Source: Novosphingobium sediminis (GTDB taxonomy: Bacteria; Pseudomonadota; Alphaproteobacteria; Sphingomonadales; Sphingomonadaceae). From it: a stretch of DNA of 44,761 nt. The DNA is taken from assembly GCF_007991615.1 (NCBI RefSeq), contig NZ_BJYR01000031.1, positions 1 through 44,761 on the forward strand. The letters are read 5' to 3'. Shown piece by piece: positions 1-8,746 of the stretch. The notes under the pieces are model-generated. The model ran no database searches. It saw only the letters and a list, made by a program, of their open reading frames with translations, and had not been told where the DNA came from. The stretch's first letter is position 1. Every line of letters begins with the position of its first letter. Both the position numbers and the translations under genes were made by a program.

Positions 1-291
1 CCCAGCATCTCGCCGCTTGCGTCCCTTCATCATGATATTCCACTTTTCTACGATGGCTCCGTATCCGTCAGCGAGTCCGGTCAAGAGGTGAGCTCGTCTT
101 GTAAGGTTCTGAAGCCAAAATGTGGTTTGACCATAGACAAGGCAGCCATCGAGATACTCGATCGCCAACTTATCGGTGGTTCGCAGAGGTTCATCGCGAG
201 CCTGTCATTCTCGGAGGGTGTCCCACTCGAATTCGAACTTCCTTTCGAACTCGCCTCGACGGGGACGATCGATAACACCGCTGCTAGCTAG
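1..291 (+). CDS. 3' end of an unidentified protein (partial)
   Basis: The frame is open from the first base of the window and stops at TAG 289-291, giving the last 96 residues of a protein whose start lies outside. I do not recognise the family. The visible part contains two cysteines about eight residues apart near the middle and alternating hydrophobic and charged residues after them, which would suit a soluble beta-rich domain. It has no membrane segment. It converges on the AlpA-like gene that ends at 312. Its base composition is less GC-rich than the tra genes. The reading frame could be fortuitous, but its codon pattern is more protein-like than the frame on the opposite strand (81-278). 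Confidence 0.45.
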   Translation, partial: PSISPLASLHHDIPLFYDGSVSVSESGQEVSSSCKVLKPKCGLTIDKAAIEILDRQLIGGSQRFIASLSFSEGVPLEFELPFELASTGTIDNTAAS

Positions 292-311
292 CCACCGCTT
301 GGACTGGATCT

Positions 312-527
312 TTAATCAAGCCGCATAGCGATCCAGTTTTGGATATCGTCTTCTGCCCAAGCCACCGCATATCCACCCAACTGTACCGGCTTCGGAAACT
401 TGCCCTCGCTCATCCAGCGGTAGATCGTCGATCGACCAAGCCCGACGCGGTGCTGGACTTCCTTGAGACGGATCAGTCGCGTCACCCGCTTCGGTTCGGG
501 AACACTGTCCGGTGCCATCTCAGCCAT
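312..527 (-). CDS. AlpA-family helix-turn-helix regulator
   Basis: This 71-residue protein has the compact layout of AlpA/MerR-like excisionase-type DNA-binding proteins. A recognition region with GLGRSTIYRWM sits near residues 30-40. The phrase GKFPKPVQLG follows, then a conserved tryptophan in AVAWAEDDIQNWI close to the C-terminus. Members of this family act as transcriptional activators or recombination directionality factors in integrated elements; which of these applies here cannot be told. The ATG at 527 is chosen because GGAGG lies five bases upstream, although the frame is open further back. It overlaps the 3' end of the upstream HTH gene by 8 nt, so the two are probably co-transcribed. 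It may control transfer or excision of the element. Confidence 0.8.
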   Translation of the reverse strand: MAEMAPDSVPEPKRVTRLIRLKEVQHRVGLGRSTIYRWMSEGKFPKPVQLGGYAVAWAEDDIQNWIAMRLD

Positions 528-1005
528 GACGACCTCCCGCTCCCAGAGTGTCGCCAAGGAGCGCGTCCTTGCGTTCGAGCTCGTCGATATGATCGGCAAG
601 CAGCCGGGCGACGCGGTGGGCGGTGCCCTTGGCCCAGCGCGGTTTCACATCGTGGACCTGGTTGCCGAGCACCCGCTCGAGCGCTCCGGGCAACTCCCCG
701 ATGAACTCCTCGAAGAACTGCGCGATGTCGGTCTGCAGCCAGCGCGTGGTGAGATCGCCGCCGGCACCGAGGAACAAAAGCAACTGGGCGTGCGGCGACA
801 TGCCGGCCGAAGCCAGGATGCGCAGCGCTTCGCCAACAGTTGGGCTGCGCTCGCCAACAAGAGTCCGGCGCAGCGCGTCCTTATGAATCTCGGCCTCGCG
901 CGCGATTTCGCAGCGATTGCGGCCGCTCAGTTCAACGGCCGTATGCAGCAGCTGGGCGAGGTCACGCCTGATCTGGGTCTCGCCGAGCATTGCCATGTCG
1001 ATCAT
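520..1005 (-). CDS. Helix-turn-helix transcriptional regulator
   Basis: A 161-residue protein. The helix-turn-helix lies at roughly residues 15-70, with the phrases NRCEIAREAEIHKDALRR and TVGEALRILASAG, in the manner of Cro/CI-type regulators. The rest is an alpha-helical C-terminal part of unknown role. The start at 1005 is supported by AGGAGG six bases upstream, and the open frame before it has no such site. It is the first gene of a two-gene operon with the AlpA-like gene and is divergent from traA. From this position it is a plausible regulator of the transfer operon, acting on the repeats between 1103 and 1261; that is inference from gene order. Confidence 0.7.
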   Translation of the reverse strand: MIDMAMLGETQIRRDLAQLLHTAVELSGRNRCEIAREAEIHKDALRRTLVGERSPTVGEALRILASAGMSPHAQLLLFLGAGGDLTTRWLQTDIAQFFEEFIGELPGALERVLGNQVHDVKPRWAKGTAHRVARLLADHIDELERKDALLGDTLGAGGRHG

Positions 1006-1372
1006 TGGGTTCCTCCTGTCTTTGCATGATCGACTCGCCTGGTAAGCCCAGAGGAAGGGTGTAGGAAAACGAAAAGAACAAAAAAGGAACAGATAGGACA
1101 AGGCGAATCACCGCTGCCAGACGATTCGCGCAAAATCGGGTCAGCCAATCGCGCTAACCGGCTTGCCTGGCGCGATATCCGGCCGAATTGGCGCTCAGCG
1201 CGGCACGGTCCGCGCAGAACCACGCACTGACCGCCTCCAATGTCGCTTTTTGCTTGGCGACGGTTCCCAAATCGCAGCGCGGCATTTCCTACAGGGGCGG
1301 TCGCAGGACACCAAGAACAGACAGCGAACGGTTTGCCGCTTGCTGCTTCTTCAACCCTTGGAGTTCCTGCCC
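1006..1372. promoter_or_regulatory. Divergent regulatory region upstream of traA with four inverted repeats
   Basis: This is the only stretch over 300 bases without a gene. It separates the HTH/AlpA operon from traA. It holds four inverted repeats: GCGAATC/GATTCGC (1103-1129, 13-nt spacer), ATCGCGC/GCGCGAT (1148-1176, 15-nt spacer), GCGCGG/CCGCGC (1198-1215, 6-nt loop) and GTCGC/GCGAC (1242-1261, 10-nt loop). The first two have arms spaced by about two helical turns, as dimer operators do. A T-rich run on the minus strand (about 1066-1090) contains repeated GTTC/GTTT units ahead of the HTH gene. I could not assign a convincing -35/-10 pair. The region could hold operators, a leader structure or an origin of transfer. 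Confidence 0.55.
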
Positions 1373-1687
1373 ATGAATACCCCTCTGCAGCTTGCCCGGC
1401 GTCCCCGGCTCAAGGACTACATTGTCCCCGCCCTGGTCGCGCTGGCTTGTGCCGGTGCGGCCTATGCCGGCGCCGATACCACCTTCGATCCCGCGCTCAC
1501 CAAATTCACGGATTTCCTGGAGGGTTCGGGCGGCAAGATCATCACCGTGCTGAGCCTCGCGGGCGGCCTCATCGGCCTCGCCTCGGGCCGCTTCACCCTC
1601 GGCCAGATCGCCGTCCCGGTGGGCGTCGGCATCGGCGTCGGCACTGGCGTGCCGATCGTCACCTCGGTCGTGACCGCGGTCATCTGA
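1373..1687 (+). CDS. traA: TraA-like conjugative pilin precursor
   Basis: A 104-residue protein that would be the major pilus subunit, stored in the inner membrane before assembly. A basic N-terminus precedes a hydrophobic signal segment ending near CAGAAYAGAD (about residue 33). The mature part carries two hydrophobic segments, around residues 55-70 and 80-103, the second glycine-rich and running almost to the C-terminus. This is the layout of F-type prepilins, and the gene is first in the operon before traL, as in F. The ATG at 1373 has GGAG nine bases upstream; the longer frame starting at 1163 is not credible because it would bury the signal peptide. Processing may involve the S26 peptidase encoded at 9505. 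Confidence 0.85.
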   Translation: MNTPLQLARRPRLKDYIVPALVALACAGAAYAGADTTFDPALTKFTDFLEGSGGKIITVLSLAGGLIGLASGRFTLGQIAVPVGVGIGVGTGVPIVTSVVTAVI

Positions 1688-1724
1688 ACAGCGGATCCGG
1701 TCACGCAACTGGAGGGCGGCACGC

Positions 1725-2012
1725 ATGGCCGACAGGTACCTCGTTCCCCAACGCCTCGACGACCCGGAGCTCATCGGCTTCTGGACCATCGACGAGTTCG
1801 CGGGGCTTCTGGTCCCCTTCACCTGGGGGATCCTGGCGCAGCACATCTTCATCGGGATCGCTCTGTCCTTTGCGACCTGGTTCGTCTTGCGGAAGGCGAA
1901 ATCCGGAAATGCGGGCTCGGCGCTGGTGCATGCTGCCTACTGGTACCTGCCGGGTGGTCTTCTCGGACTGAAGGCCACGCCGCCCTCCCACTGCCGCCTG
2001 CTGGCCGGCTGA
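1725..2012 (+). CDS. traL: TraL pilus assembly protein
   Basis: This 95-residue protein corresponds in length (F TraL is about 91) and position to TraL, an inner-membrane component needed for F-type pilus assembly, comparable to VirB3 of other systems. It opens with the typical phrase YLVPQRLDDPELIGFW. One or two membrane segments follow at about residues 28-53. The C-terminal third is polar to moderately hydrophobic. GGAG lies about ten bases before the ATG. It sits between traA and traE, the conserved F order, with 37 bases after traA. Confidence 0.88.
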   Translation: MADRYLVPQRLDDPELIGFWTIDEFAGLLVPFTWGILAQHIFIGIALSFATWFVLRKAKSGNAGSALVHAAYWYLPGGLLGLKATPPSHCRLLAG

Positions 2013-2024
2013 GGGAGACACGCG

Positions 2025-2588
2025 ATGCGCGCAGAATTCGCTTACGAGGAGGCGCAGAAGTACCTGCGCCAGCGCAACCAGCTGGCCCTGGTCGCCGGGG
2101 TGCTTGCGGTCACCACGCTCTTCGGCGTGGGGGCTGCCGCGACCCGGGACCGCGAGCTGGTTCTGGTGCCGGTCACCAGTGAACGGCTGGCGCTGTCGAG
2201 CGCCGGACCCGACGCGCACTACCTCGAGCTCGTCACCCGCGACACCGCGCTGATGCTGCTTAACCGGAGCCCGCAAGGCCTCGACTACTGGATGGCCGCG
2301 ATCCTGGGGATCGCCGACCCGGCAGCGCATGGACGCCTCAAGGCGGAGCTCGTCAAGATCGTCGACGAGCAGCGCGGCTCGGACATCAGCCAGGCCTTCG
2401 TCATCCGCAAGATGGAGGTGGATCCTGCCGGCCTGACCTCAACCGTCACCGGGACCCTCAAGACCTTCGTCGGCGCCCAGGTGATCGCCAGCAACGATCG
2501 CAGCTTCCGCTTCCGCTGGACCAAGCGGGGCCTCGCCCTCGCGCTCTCCGGCTTCGAGCAGCTGCAAGACCCAAACCAGAAGGACTGA
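2025..2588 (+). CDS. traE: TraE pilus assembly protein
   Basis: A 187-residue protein, the same size as F TraE (about 188), a VirB8-like inner-membrane component of the transfer channel. The short N-terminal cytoplasmic part, with the phrase YLRQRNQ, is followed by a single membrane segment at about residues 20-40. A periplasmic domain then makes up the remainder, including DTALMLLNRSPQG near the middle and RSFRFRWTKRG towards the end. It begins 12 bases after traL and is followed by traK, the F order. Confidence 0.88.
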   Translation: MRAEFAYEEAQKYLRQRNQLALVAGVLAVTTLFGVGAAATRDRELVLVPVTSERLALSSAGPDAHYLELVTRDTALMLLNRSPQGLDYWMAAILGIADPAAHGRLKAELVKIVDEQRGSDISQAFVIRKMEVDPAGLTSTVTGTLKTFVGAQVIASNDRSFRFRWTKRGLALALSGFEQLQDPNQKD

Positions 2589-2591
2589 CCC

Positions 2592-3410
2592 ATGGCCCCG
2601 AGCTCTCTCACCCCATGCCTATCACCCGCGCTTGGCGCCGGTCTCGCCTGCTTCGGCCTTGGCGCGGCGCGCCGGATCGACCCCGGCTTCAAAGCTTTCG
2701 GCGCGGCGCTGTGCGTCCTCGCCTTCACAGCGAACCCGGCCTTTGCCGACCAGTTCGTCGAGGCGGCCGATAACGCCAAGGTCGACTGCGTGCTCTCGCG
2801 CGGCGAACTCACCCGTATTGCACTGGTCGGCGACGGCTTCGCCAATGTCTCGAAGATCGCCAGCGCTTACCCCTACAACGATTTCACGGTCACCCATGAG
2901 CCGGTGCGCGGTGACATCTACATCTCGGTCCCGCCGCAGTTCGCCGCCGACCGGGTGAGCTTCTTCGCGACCAGCAAGGCGGGCTACGTCTACAAGTTCG
3001 CCTGCAAGACCGCAGCCCAGGAAGCGAGCCAGATCTTTGTCACCAACCCGGCGCTCAAGGCGCACGAGGCGGGCGACTGGGAGCAGGCCAGCGGCCCCGA
3101 GGATGCGGCGCTGCGGCTGATCGAGGCGATGGCGGGCGATGCGGTGCTCCCCGGCTTTTCGGCGCGGACCGAACTCGGGCTGCCGCGCAAGACCGGCGGG
3201 ATCGAGGTCCAGCTGGTCGCCGAATATGTCGGCGCCGAGCTCACCGGCCAGCGCTTCGTGCTGCGCAATCTCGGCAAGGAACCGCTCGATCTCGCCGCCG
3301 ACCACGAAGGCCCGGCCGGCACGATCGCCTTTGCCTATGGCCGCGACACGCTCGGCCCGAACGAGGCAACCAGCGCCTTCCTGGTCTTCCGCAAGGGAGG
3401 GCTCGAATAA
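2592..3410 (+). CDS. traK: TraK secretin-like core channel protein
   Basis: This 272-residue protein is the TraK/VirB9-like secretin component of the F-type core complex, which spans periplasm and outer membrane with TraB and TraV. An N-terminal stretch of about 30 residues precedes the hydrophobic signal segment ending near NPAFADQ (about residue 53). A beta-rich periplasmic region follows, with the C-terminal pattern TGQRFVLRN seen in TraK proteins. The ATG at 2592 has AAGGA seven bases upstream. The resulting N-terminus is longer than usual, and translation might start elsewhere, though no better ATG is visible. Its stop overlaps the traB start as TAATG. Confidence 0.85.
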   Translation: MAPSSLTPCLSPALGAGLACFGLGAARRIDPGFKAFGAALCVLAFTANPAFADQFVEAADNAKVDCVLSRGELTRIALVGDGFANVSKIASAYPYNDFTVTHEPVRGDIYISVPPQFAADRVSFFATSKAGYVYKFACKTAAQEASQIFVTNPALKAHEAGDWEQASGPEDAALRLIEAMAGDAVLPGFSARTELGLPRKTGGIEVQLVAEYVGAELTGQRFVLRNLGKEPLDLAADHEGPAGTIAFAYGRDTLGPNEATSAFLVFRKGGLE

Positions 3411-4738
3411 TGGCCAACGATCCCAAACCGGCCCAGGCCGAAGTGTCCGCCGAGCAGGTCGAAGCGGTCACCACCCCGGAAAGCCGCCGCGAGCAAGGTC
3501 GGCGCAACCTCAATCGCCAGATCGCGCAGCGCCAGAAGCTGCTGCTCGTGGGTGTCGGCGGACTCGCGCTGATCGGCGGGGCGACCTTCCTGTTCAGCGG
3601 CGATGACGCCAAGCATGCCGGTGCCGCGGGTGATCCCGTCACCATCGATACGGGCGGCCTCGTCAATCGCAATCTATCCGAGCGCGAGTTCGTCGCGACC
3701 TACGGCAACCGCGCCGATGCGCAGGACCGCGAAATCAAGGCGCTCAAGGACGGCCAGGTTCCCCGGCCCGAGCTCGAACAGCAGCTCGCCGCGCTCAAGA
3801 GCGAGAACGCGCAGATGCGCACCGATGGCCAGCACGCGATCGATGCGATCTCGGCCGAGAACGCAGCGCTCAAGGCCCAGCTCGACCAAGCGGCGCGTGC
3901 GCCAGCGACACCCCTGCCGCCGCCGCCCGCCTATGGGCCCGGTGCTGGCGTAGGTGCCAGTGCCCGCCCGGCGGGTGCAGGACCAGGAAACGAAGAGCAG
4001 AAGGTCAGCCTGATGAGCTTCGAGACCGGCAATGCCGGCCCCAAGAAGCCCGCCACTGACAATGCGGCCCCGCAGCTGCTGCTGCAGGATAGCCCCGATT
4101 ACCTCCCGCCCAACTCCTATGCCCCGGCGCGGGTAATCGTCGGGGTCGATGCCTCGACCGGCGTTGCCAGCCAGACCGACCCGCTTCCGGTTGTGCTCAG
4201 GATCACCGGCCCGGCGCGCTCGGTGATGCGCGGCGGCCGGGTGCTGACCACCGACCTCACCGGTTGCCTCGTCAACGGCGCGGCGCGCGGCGACCTCTCG
4301 AGCGAGAAGGTCTACGTCAAGCTCGCCCGGATGACCTGCGCGCAGCCCGATGGCCGCTACGCGGTCAGCGAGGTCAAGGGCTTCATCAGCTTCGCCGGCA
4401 AGTCGGGCGTGCGCGGCCGGGTCGTCAGCCGCGAGGGCAGCCTCGTCGGCCAGGCGCTGATCGCCGGGATCGTCGGCGGGTTCGGTCGAGGCTTCTCGGC
4501 CAACGCCAACTCGGTCTTCACCCAGACCACCGGCGCGGACGGCAAGCGCCAGGCGCTCTCGCCAACCGACATCCTCGCCGGCGGCTTCGGCCAAGGGGCG
4601 GGCGAAGCCGCCGACACGGTGAGCAAGTACCTCATCGAGAGGGCCGAACAATACCAACCCGTCGTCGAGATGCCGACCGGCATCGAGGTCGAGATCGTCT
4701 TTCTCGACGGCGTTCACGTCAGGAGCAATACGAAATGA
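3410..4738 (+). CDS. traB: TraB VirB10-like core channel protein
   Basis: A 442-residue protein of the TraB/VirB10 class, which bridges the inner and outer membranes in the secretion channel. A membrane segment lies at about residues 43-60. A coiled-coil follows (about residues 95-165, with heptad-like phrases such as LEQQLAALKSENAQM), then a proline-rich stretch (about 165-190). The C-terminal TrbI/VirB10-like domain includes YAPARVIVGVDAS and GRVVSREGSLVGQ. F TraB is about 475 residues with the same architecture. It is coupled to traK by a TAATG overlap and to the DsbC-like gene by ATGA. Confidence 0.92.
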   Translation: MANDPKPAQAEVSAEQVEAVTTPESRREQGRRNLNRQIAQRQKLLLVGVGGLALIGGATFLFSGDDAKHAGAAGDPVTIDTGGLVNRNLSEREFVATYGNRADAQDREIKALKDGQVPRPELEQQLAALKSENAQMRTDGQHAIDAISAENAALKAQLDQAARAPATPLPPPPAYGPGAGVGASARPAGAGPGNEEQKVSLMSFETGNAGPKKPATDNAAPQLLLQDSPDYLPPNSYAPARVIVGVDASTGVASQTDPLPVVLRITGPARSVMRGGRVLTTDLTGCLVNGAARGDLSSEKVYVKLARMTCAQPDGRYAVSEVKGFISFAGKSGVRGRVVSREGSLVGQALIAGIVGGFGRGFSANANSVFTQTTGADGKRQALSPTDILAGGFGQGAGEAADTVSKYLIERAEQYQPVVEMPTGIEVEIVFLDGVHVRSNTK

Positions 4739-5604
4739 ACTACATCGAATTCCAACCCGGGCTCAAAGCCCGGGCGGCTACCGCCGCGCTCGCGCTTGCC
4801 GGAACCTTGACCGTGCTCGGTCTCGGGCTGGCGACACTGACCTCTGAGCCCGCGCTCGCGAGCGAAATGACTGCGGATGTGCGCGCCGCGCTCGCCGCGC
4901 GGCTGCCCAAGACGCCGATCGATGCGCTCAATTGCGAGGGCTTCGGCGGCCTTTGCGAAGTGGTTTCGGGCAAGACGCTGTTCTACGTCGACCAAGCTGC
5001 CCGCTACCTCGTCGTCGGCCGGCTCTACGACATGGAAACGCGCCGCGATGTCACCGCCGCGCGCCTGCTCGAGCTCAACCCTGACCTCATCGCCGCGGGC
5101 GCGGCGCGCGCAGGCAAGGACGCCGCCGAAAAGGGTGACGAGCCTGGCCCGGCGGTTCCCACGCATGTCGACCTCAATTTGCTGCCGACCGATGGCGCGA
5201 TCCATTGGGGCAATCCCGCTGCTCCCAAGGTCGTGGTCTTCTCCGATTTCCAGTGCGGCTACTGCCAGCGCCTGACCGGCGAACTGGCCAAGGCCGGAGT
5301 TCGCGTCGAGGAACGCCCGATCTCGATCTTCGGGGCCAAGAGCCGGGCCTTGTCCGAGGCGGTGCTCTGCGCGGCCGATCCCGCCGAGGCGCTGCACCGG
5401 GCTTACGCAGGTCAGGCCCCGGCTCCGCGCAAGAACTGCAAGGCCAAGGGGCTCGAGGCCAACGAAGCTTTCGCCAAGGCGAATGGCTTCAACGGCACCC
5501 CTGTCATGGTCCGCCCGAGCGATGGCGCGGTGCTCCAGGGCTACCGCCCCGCTGCGGAAATCCGCCGCTTCCTCGGCCTCGACCAGAGCAAGGGAGACCG
5601 CTGA
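4735..5604 (+). CDS. dsbC: DsbC-like periplasmic thiol-disulfide isomerase
   Basis: A 289-residue protein with an N-terminal hydrophobic signal region (about residues 15-40) ending near EPALASE, a DsbC-type dimerisation part, and a thioredoxin fold carrying the active-site motif CGYC at residues 174-177 in DFQCGYCQRL. A cis-proline is expected in NGTPVMV towards the C-terminus. It would shuffle disulfides of secreted transfer proteins; TraU and TraN downstream are cysteine-rich. F carries TrbB in a comparable role. The ATG at 4735 overlaps the traB stop as ATGA; the longer frame upstream lies inside traB and is not coding. Confidence 0.9.
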   Translation: MNYIEFQPGLKARAATAALALAGTLTVLGLGLATLTSEPALASEMTADVRAALAARLPKTPIDALNCEGFGGLCEVVSGKTLFYVDQAARYLVVGRLYDMETRRDVTAARLLELNPDLIAAGAARAGKDAAEKGDEPGPAVPTHVDLNLLPTDGAIHWGNPAAPKVVVFSDFQCGYCQRLTGELAKAGVRVEERPISIFGAKSRALSEAVLCAADPAEALHRAYAGQAPAPRKNCKAKGLEANEAFAKANGFNGTPVMVRPSDGAVLQGYRPAAEIRRFLGLDQSKGDR

Positions 5605-6197
5605 TGGGCAAGATCGCCATCCATCGTCCGCTGGCGCTCGCCGCGCTCGTGCTTGCCAGTTCCGGCTGCGCTATGCTCGGCGGCAACGTCAAGGGCAGCT
5701 TCACCTGCAAGGCGCCAGCAGGCGACTGTGCACCGACCTCGGTGATCGACGAACGCGCGATCCGCGCAGCCATCAACGAGACGGTGACAACGCTCGCCGA
5801 GCACCGGGCCGACCGCCCGGCCGACCGTGGCCCTGGCGCCGACCGGCTCAAGGTCGTGCTCGCCGCCTTCCGCGATGCACAAGGCCGCACCCACGAAGCG
5901 CGGGTCGTCGAAGTGCCGCTGCCCGATCCGATCGGCAAACACTTCAAGGATCCGGCGAGCCGGCGCGAAGTCGCCCGGGCGCTCGCCCGTGTGGTCGCCG
6001 CCGCGCGGCAGCCGCAGGACCAGGCCGTTCCAGCGCCCGATCCCGAACCCACCATTTCCGCCTTGCCGGACGTGCTGACTGCCCCCTCGCAGCACGCTCC
6101 GGCCGGGGGACCCGGCCCCTCCCTCAGCCCCAGCCGGGTCCCCCACCTTGAACACCAGGCCGAAGCGCCGGTCGCAACCGAAAGTCCGAAGCCATGA
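5604..6197 (+). CDS. traV: TraV outer-membrane lipoprotein
   Basis: This 197-residue protein has a lipoprotein signal with the lipobox LASSGC, so Cys22 should be lipidated. TraV is the VirB7-like lipoprotein that anchors the TraK-TraB core complex to the outer membrane. After the lipobox come GSFTCKAP and a further cysteine nearby, as in F TraV. The middle is charged and the C-terminal third is proline-rich and probably disordered. The ATG at 5604 shares one base with the dsbC stop, and the 3' end overlaps traC as ATGA. Confidence 0.87.
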   Translation: MGKIAIHRPLALAALVLASSGCAMLGGNVKGSFTCKAPAGDCAPTSVIDERAIRAAINETVTTLAEHRADRPADRGPGADRLKVVLAAFRDAQGRTHEARVVEVPLPDPIGKHFKDPASRREVARALARVVAAARQPQDQAVPAPDPEPTISALPDVLTAPSQHAPAGGPGPSLSPSRVPHLEHQAEAPVATESPKP

Positions 6198-8746
6198 CCT
6201 ATTCGCTCGCCAAGGCCCGCGACGCGCTGATGGGCTCGCTCTTTGCCGACACGGCCGCTGCCGAGAAACCGCGCGCGGGATTTGCGCTCGACATGCTCTC
6301 CGACTGGCTCCCCTACCGGGTCTACGACGAGAGCGCCGGGCTCTACCGCAATGCGCGTTCGAAAGGCTTCATCCTCGAGGTCACCCCGCTGATCGGCGCC
6401 GACGAACGTACCGGCGAGATCCTCGGGCAGTTCTTCTCCGAAGGGCTGCCCGAGGGAGCCTGCCTCCAGGTGCTCAACTTCGCCAGCCCGCGGATCGGCC
6501 AAGTCGTCTCGCCGTGGTTCGCCCCGCGCTACGAGCAGGGCGGGATCTACGAGGCGATCGGGCGCGAGCGGATCGCGCGGTTCTACGATCTCGTTTGGGA
6601 AAGCGGCTCGGTCCATGCGCCGTTCCATGTCCGCAGCACCCGGCTGATCGTCTCGCTCGGGGTGCCCGAAGGCAGCAAGGTCAGCGACGGCGAACTCGGC
6701 GAATGCCGCGAGGGCCTGCTCGGGCTGATCCATTCGCTCGGGCTCGAAGCCCATGCGCTCCGCCCTTCGGCCCTGATTGGCCTGGTCGACGAGCTCACCT
6801 CGCCGACCACGGCGCGCGAGCCCGAGCCCAGCCACTGGAACCCGCTCGAGCAGATCGACGTCCAGGCCATCCGCCGCGACATCGAGATCGAGGTCGAGGA
6901 CGACCGCCTGGTCCTGCGGACCGAGCGGTTTCGCGAAGTGGGGCGCGACAAGACTGGGCACCCCCAGGTCGGCGAGTGCCTGCCCGACAGCTTTGACTTG
7001 CGCCATTTCGCGGTGCGCTCGTTTCCCGAGCGCTGGGCGCCGTGGGAATGCGCACGGCTGATCGGCGACATGTTCACCGACAAGCTGCGCTTTCCTTGTC
7101 CGACCGCGACCATGTTGTGCCTGGTCTATCCAGACCAGGAAGCCGCTTCGGCGCGCGCGGGCTACAAGTTCATGCGCACCACCAGTCTCAGCCAGACCAA
7201 AAGCGCGCGCTTCCTTCCCAAGCTTGCCGACCAATCGGCCGAGTGGCGCCACGTCCAGAGCGAGATCCAGGCCGGCAAGAAGCTGGTCAAGCTGTTCTAC
7301 GGGCTCACCAGCTATTCGCCGCTCGGCCAGGGCGACGCGCATGAGCGGGTGATCAAGGCGATCTTCAAGGCCGCGGGCTGGGATTTGGCTGACGAACGAT
7401 TCCTCCAGCTCCAGGGCCTGGTCGCGGCCTTTCCGCTGAGCCTCGCTGACGGGCTTGCCGACGACATGCAGCGCCTGAAGCGCATGCGGACCATGCTCTC
7501 GACCACGGCGGCGAACATTGCGCCGATGCAGGGTGAGTACCTCGGCCGGGCGGTGCCCCATCTCCTGCTCGTCGGTCGCCGCGGCCAACCATTCTGGTGG
7601 TCGCCGTTCGAGAACGGCGCGGGCAACCACAACATCGCGATTTGCGGCAAGTCGGGATCGGGCAAGTCGGTCCTGCTCCAGGAACTCTGCGCGGCGCTGC
7701 GCGGGGCGGGCGCCAAGGTCGTGGTGATCGACGACGGCCGTTCGTTCGAGCACTCGGTCAAGCTCCAGGGCGGGCGCTTCGTCGAGTTCACGCTCGCCGC
7801 CGGGTTCTCGCTCAATCCCTTCTCGATGGTCGATGATGCCCGCGCCGAAGCCGACGAGGACTACCGGCTCGATTGCTTCGCGATGATCAAGGCAATCGTC
7901 GGCCAAATGGCGCGCCACGGCGACAAGCCCAGCGACACCGAGCGCGGGCTGATCGACCGAGCGGTCACCACGGTCTGGGACACGCTCGGGAGCGGCGGCT
8001 CGATCGATGACATTGCCGCCACGCTGAGCAGCGGCGGCGGCGAGCTCGGAACAAACCTCGCGACCGCGATCGCGCCCTATTGCCGCGGCGGCTCCTACGG
8101 CGGGTTCTTCTCGGGGCGAGCCAGCTTCGCGCTCGACGATGATTTCACGGTCTTCGAGATGAGCGATCTCGCCAGCCGGGAGGAGCTCAGAAGCGTGGTC
8201 CTCTCGGCGATCATGTTCATGACCGGCCAGGCCATGACCCGGACCTCGCGCGCGACCAAGAAGCTGCTGCTGATCGACGAGGCCTGGTCGATGCTCAAGG
8301 GCGGGTCGATGGGCGAATTCGTCGAGACTTACGCGCGCACCGCGCGCAAGTACGGCGGCGCGCTCGCGACCGCGACCCAGAGCCTCAACGATTACTACAA
8401 GTCCGACGGCGCGCGCGCGGCGCTCGAGAACAGCGACTGGATGCTGATCCTCCAGCAGAAGGCCGAGACGATTGCCGATTTCCGGCAGAGTTCGCGGCTC
8501 GACATGGACGACCGGACCGAGACGCTGATCCGCTCGCTGAAGCGATCAGGCGCAGAATACTCGGAGATCTTCATCAAGGGTCCCGAGACCGAGGCGGTCG
8601 GCCGCCTGGTGCTCGATCCGCTTTCGGCGACGATCTTCTCCTCCGATCCCGAGACCTATGCCGCGATCCAGGCGCTCGAAGCGCGCGGGCTCCCGCTCGC
8701 CGATGCGATCCGCCAAGTCGCCGGCCTTGCAGAAAGAGCCGGCTGA
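6194..8746 (+). CDS. traC: TraC pilus assembly ATPase (VirB4-like)
   Basis: An 850-residue cytoplasmic ATPase that energises pilus assembly; F TraC is about 875 residues. The N-terminal TraC-specific domain contains the typical DWLPYRVYDE phrase at about residues 37-46. The Walker A motif GKSGSGKS lies at residues 485-492 and Walker B LLLIDEAW ends at about 698. A following ATQSLNDYY phrase matches the conserved motif III region of VirB4 proteins. It overlaps traV and the next gene by 4 nt and 1 nt. A long frame on the opposite strand (5504-7918) is only the shadow of this GC-rich gene. Confidence 0.96.
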   Translation: MTYSLAKARDALMGSLFADTAAAEKPRAGFALDMLSDWLPYRVYDESAGLYRNARSKGFILEVTPLIGADERTGEILGQFFSEGLPEGACLQVLNFASPRIGQVVSPWFAPRYEQGGIYEAIGRERIARFYDLVWESGSVHAPFHVRSTRLIVSLGVPEGSKVSDGELGECREGLLGLIHSLGLEAHALRPSALIGLVDELTSPTTAREPEPSHWNPLEQIDVQAIRRDIEIEVEDDRLVLRTERFREVGRDKTGHPQVGECLPDSFDLRHFAVRSFPERWAPWECARLIGDMFTDKLRFPCPTATMLCLVYPDQEAASARAGYKFMRTTSLSQTKSARFLPKLADQSAEWRHVQSEIQAGKKLVKLFYGLTSYSPLGQGDAHERVIKAIFKAAGWDLADERFLQLQGLVAAFPLSLADGLADDMQRLKRMRTMLSTTAANIAPMQGEYLGRAVPHLLLVGRRGQPFWWSPFENGAGNHNIAICGKSGSGKSVLLQELCAALRGAGAKVVVIDDGRSFEHSVKLQGGRFVEFTLAAGFSLNPFSMVDDARAEADEDYRLDCFAMIKAIVGQMARHGDKPSDTERGLIDRAVTTVWDTLGSGGSIDDIAATLSSGGGELGTNLATAIAPYCRGGSYGGFFSGRASFALDDDFTVFEMSDLASREELRSVVLSAIMFMTGQAMTRTSRATKKLLLIDEAWSMLKGGSMGEFVETYARTARKYGGALATATQSLNDYYKSDGARAALENSDWMLILQQKAETIADFRQSSRLDMDDRTETLIRSLKRSGAEYSEIFIKGPETEAVGRLVLDPLSATIFSSDPETYAAIQALEARGLPLADAIRQVAGLAERAG

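Noticed and set aside
1103..1261. Origin of transfer called outright
   Set aside because: The inverted repeats alone cannot show a nick site, and no relaxase or accessory nicking gene is in the window to compare with. It is kept as a possibility in the findings only.
3674..4717. 347-residue open frame on the minus strand
   Set aside because: Antisense to traB; its Asp/Arg/Gly-rich sequence mirrors the codon pattern of the real gene.
5504..7918. 804-residue open frame on the minus strand
   Set aside because: It lies opposite traV and traC, whose motifs are unmistakable. It is a GC-rich shadow frame with Arg/Asp/Glu/Gly-heavy composition and no domain.
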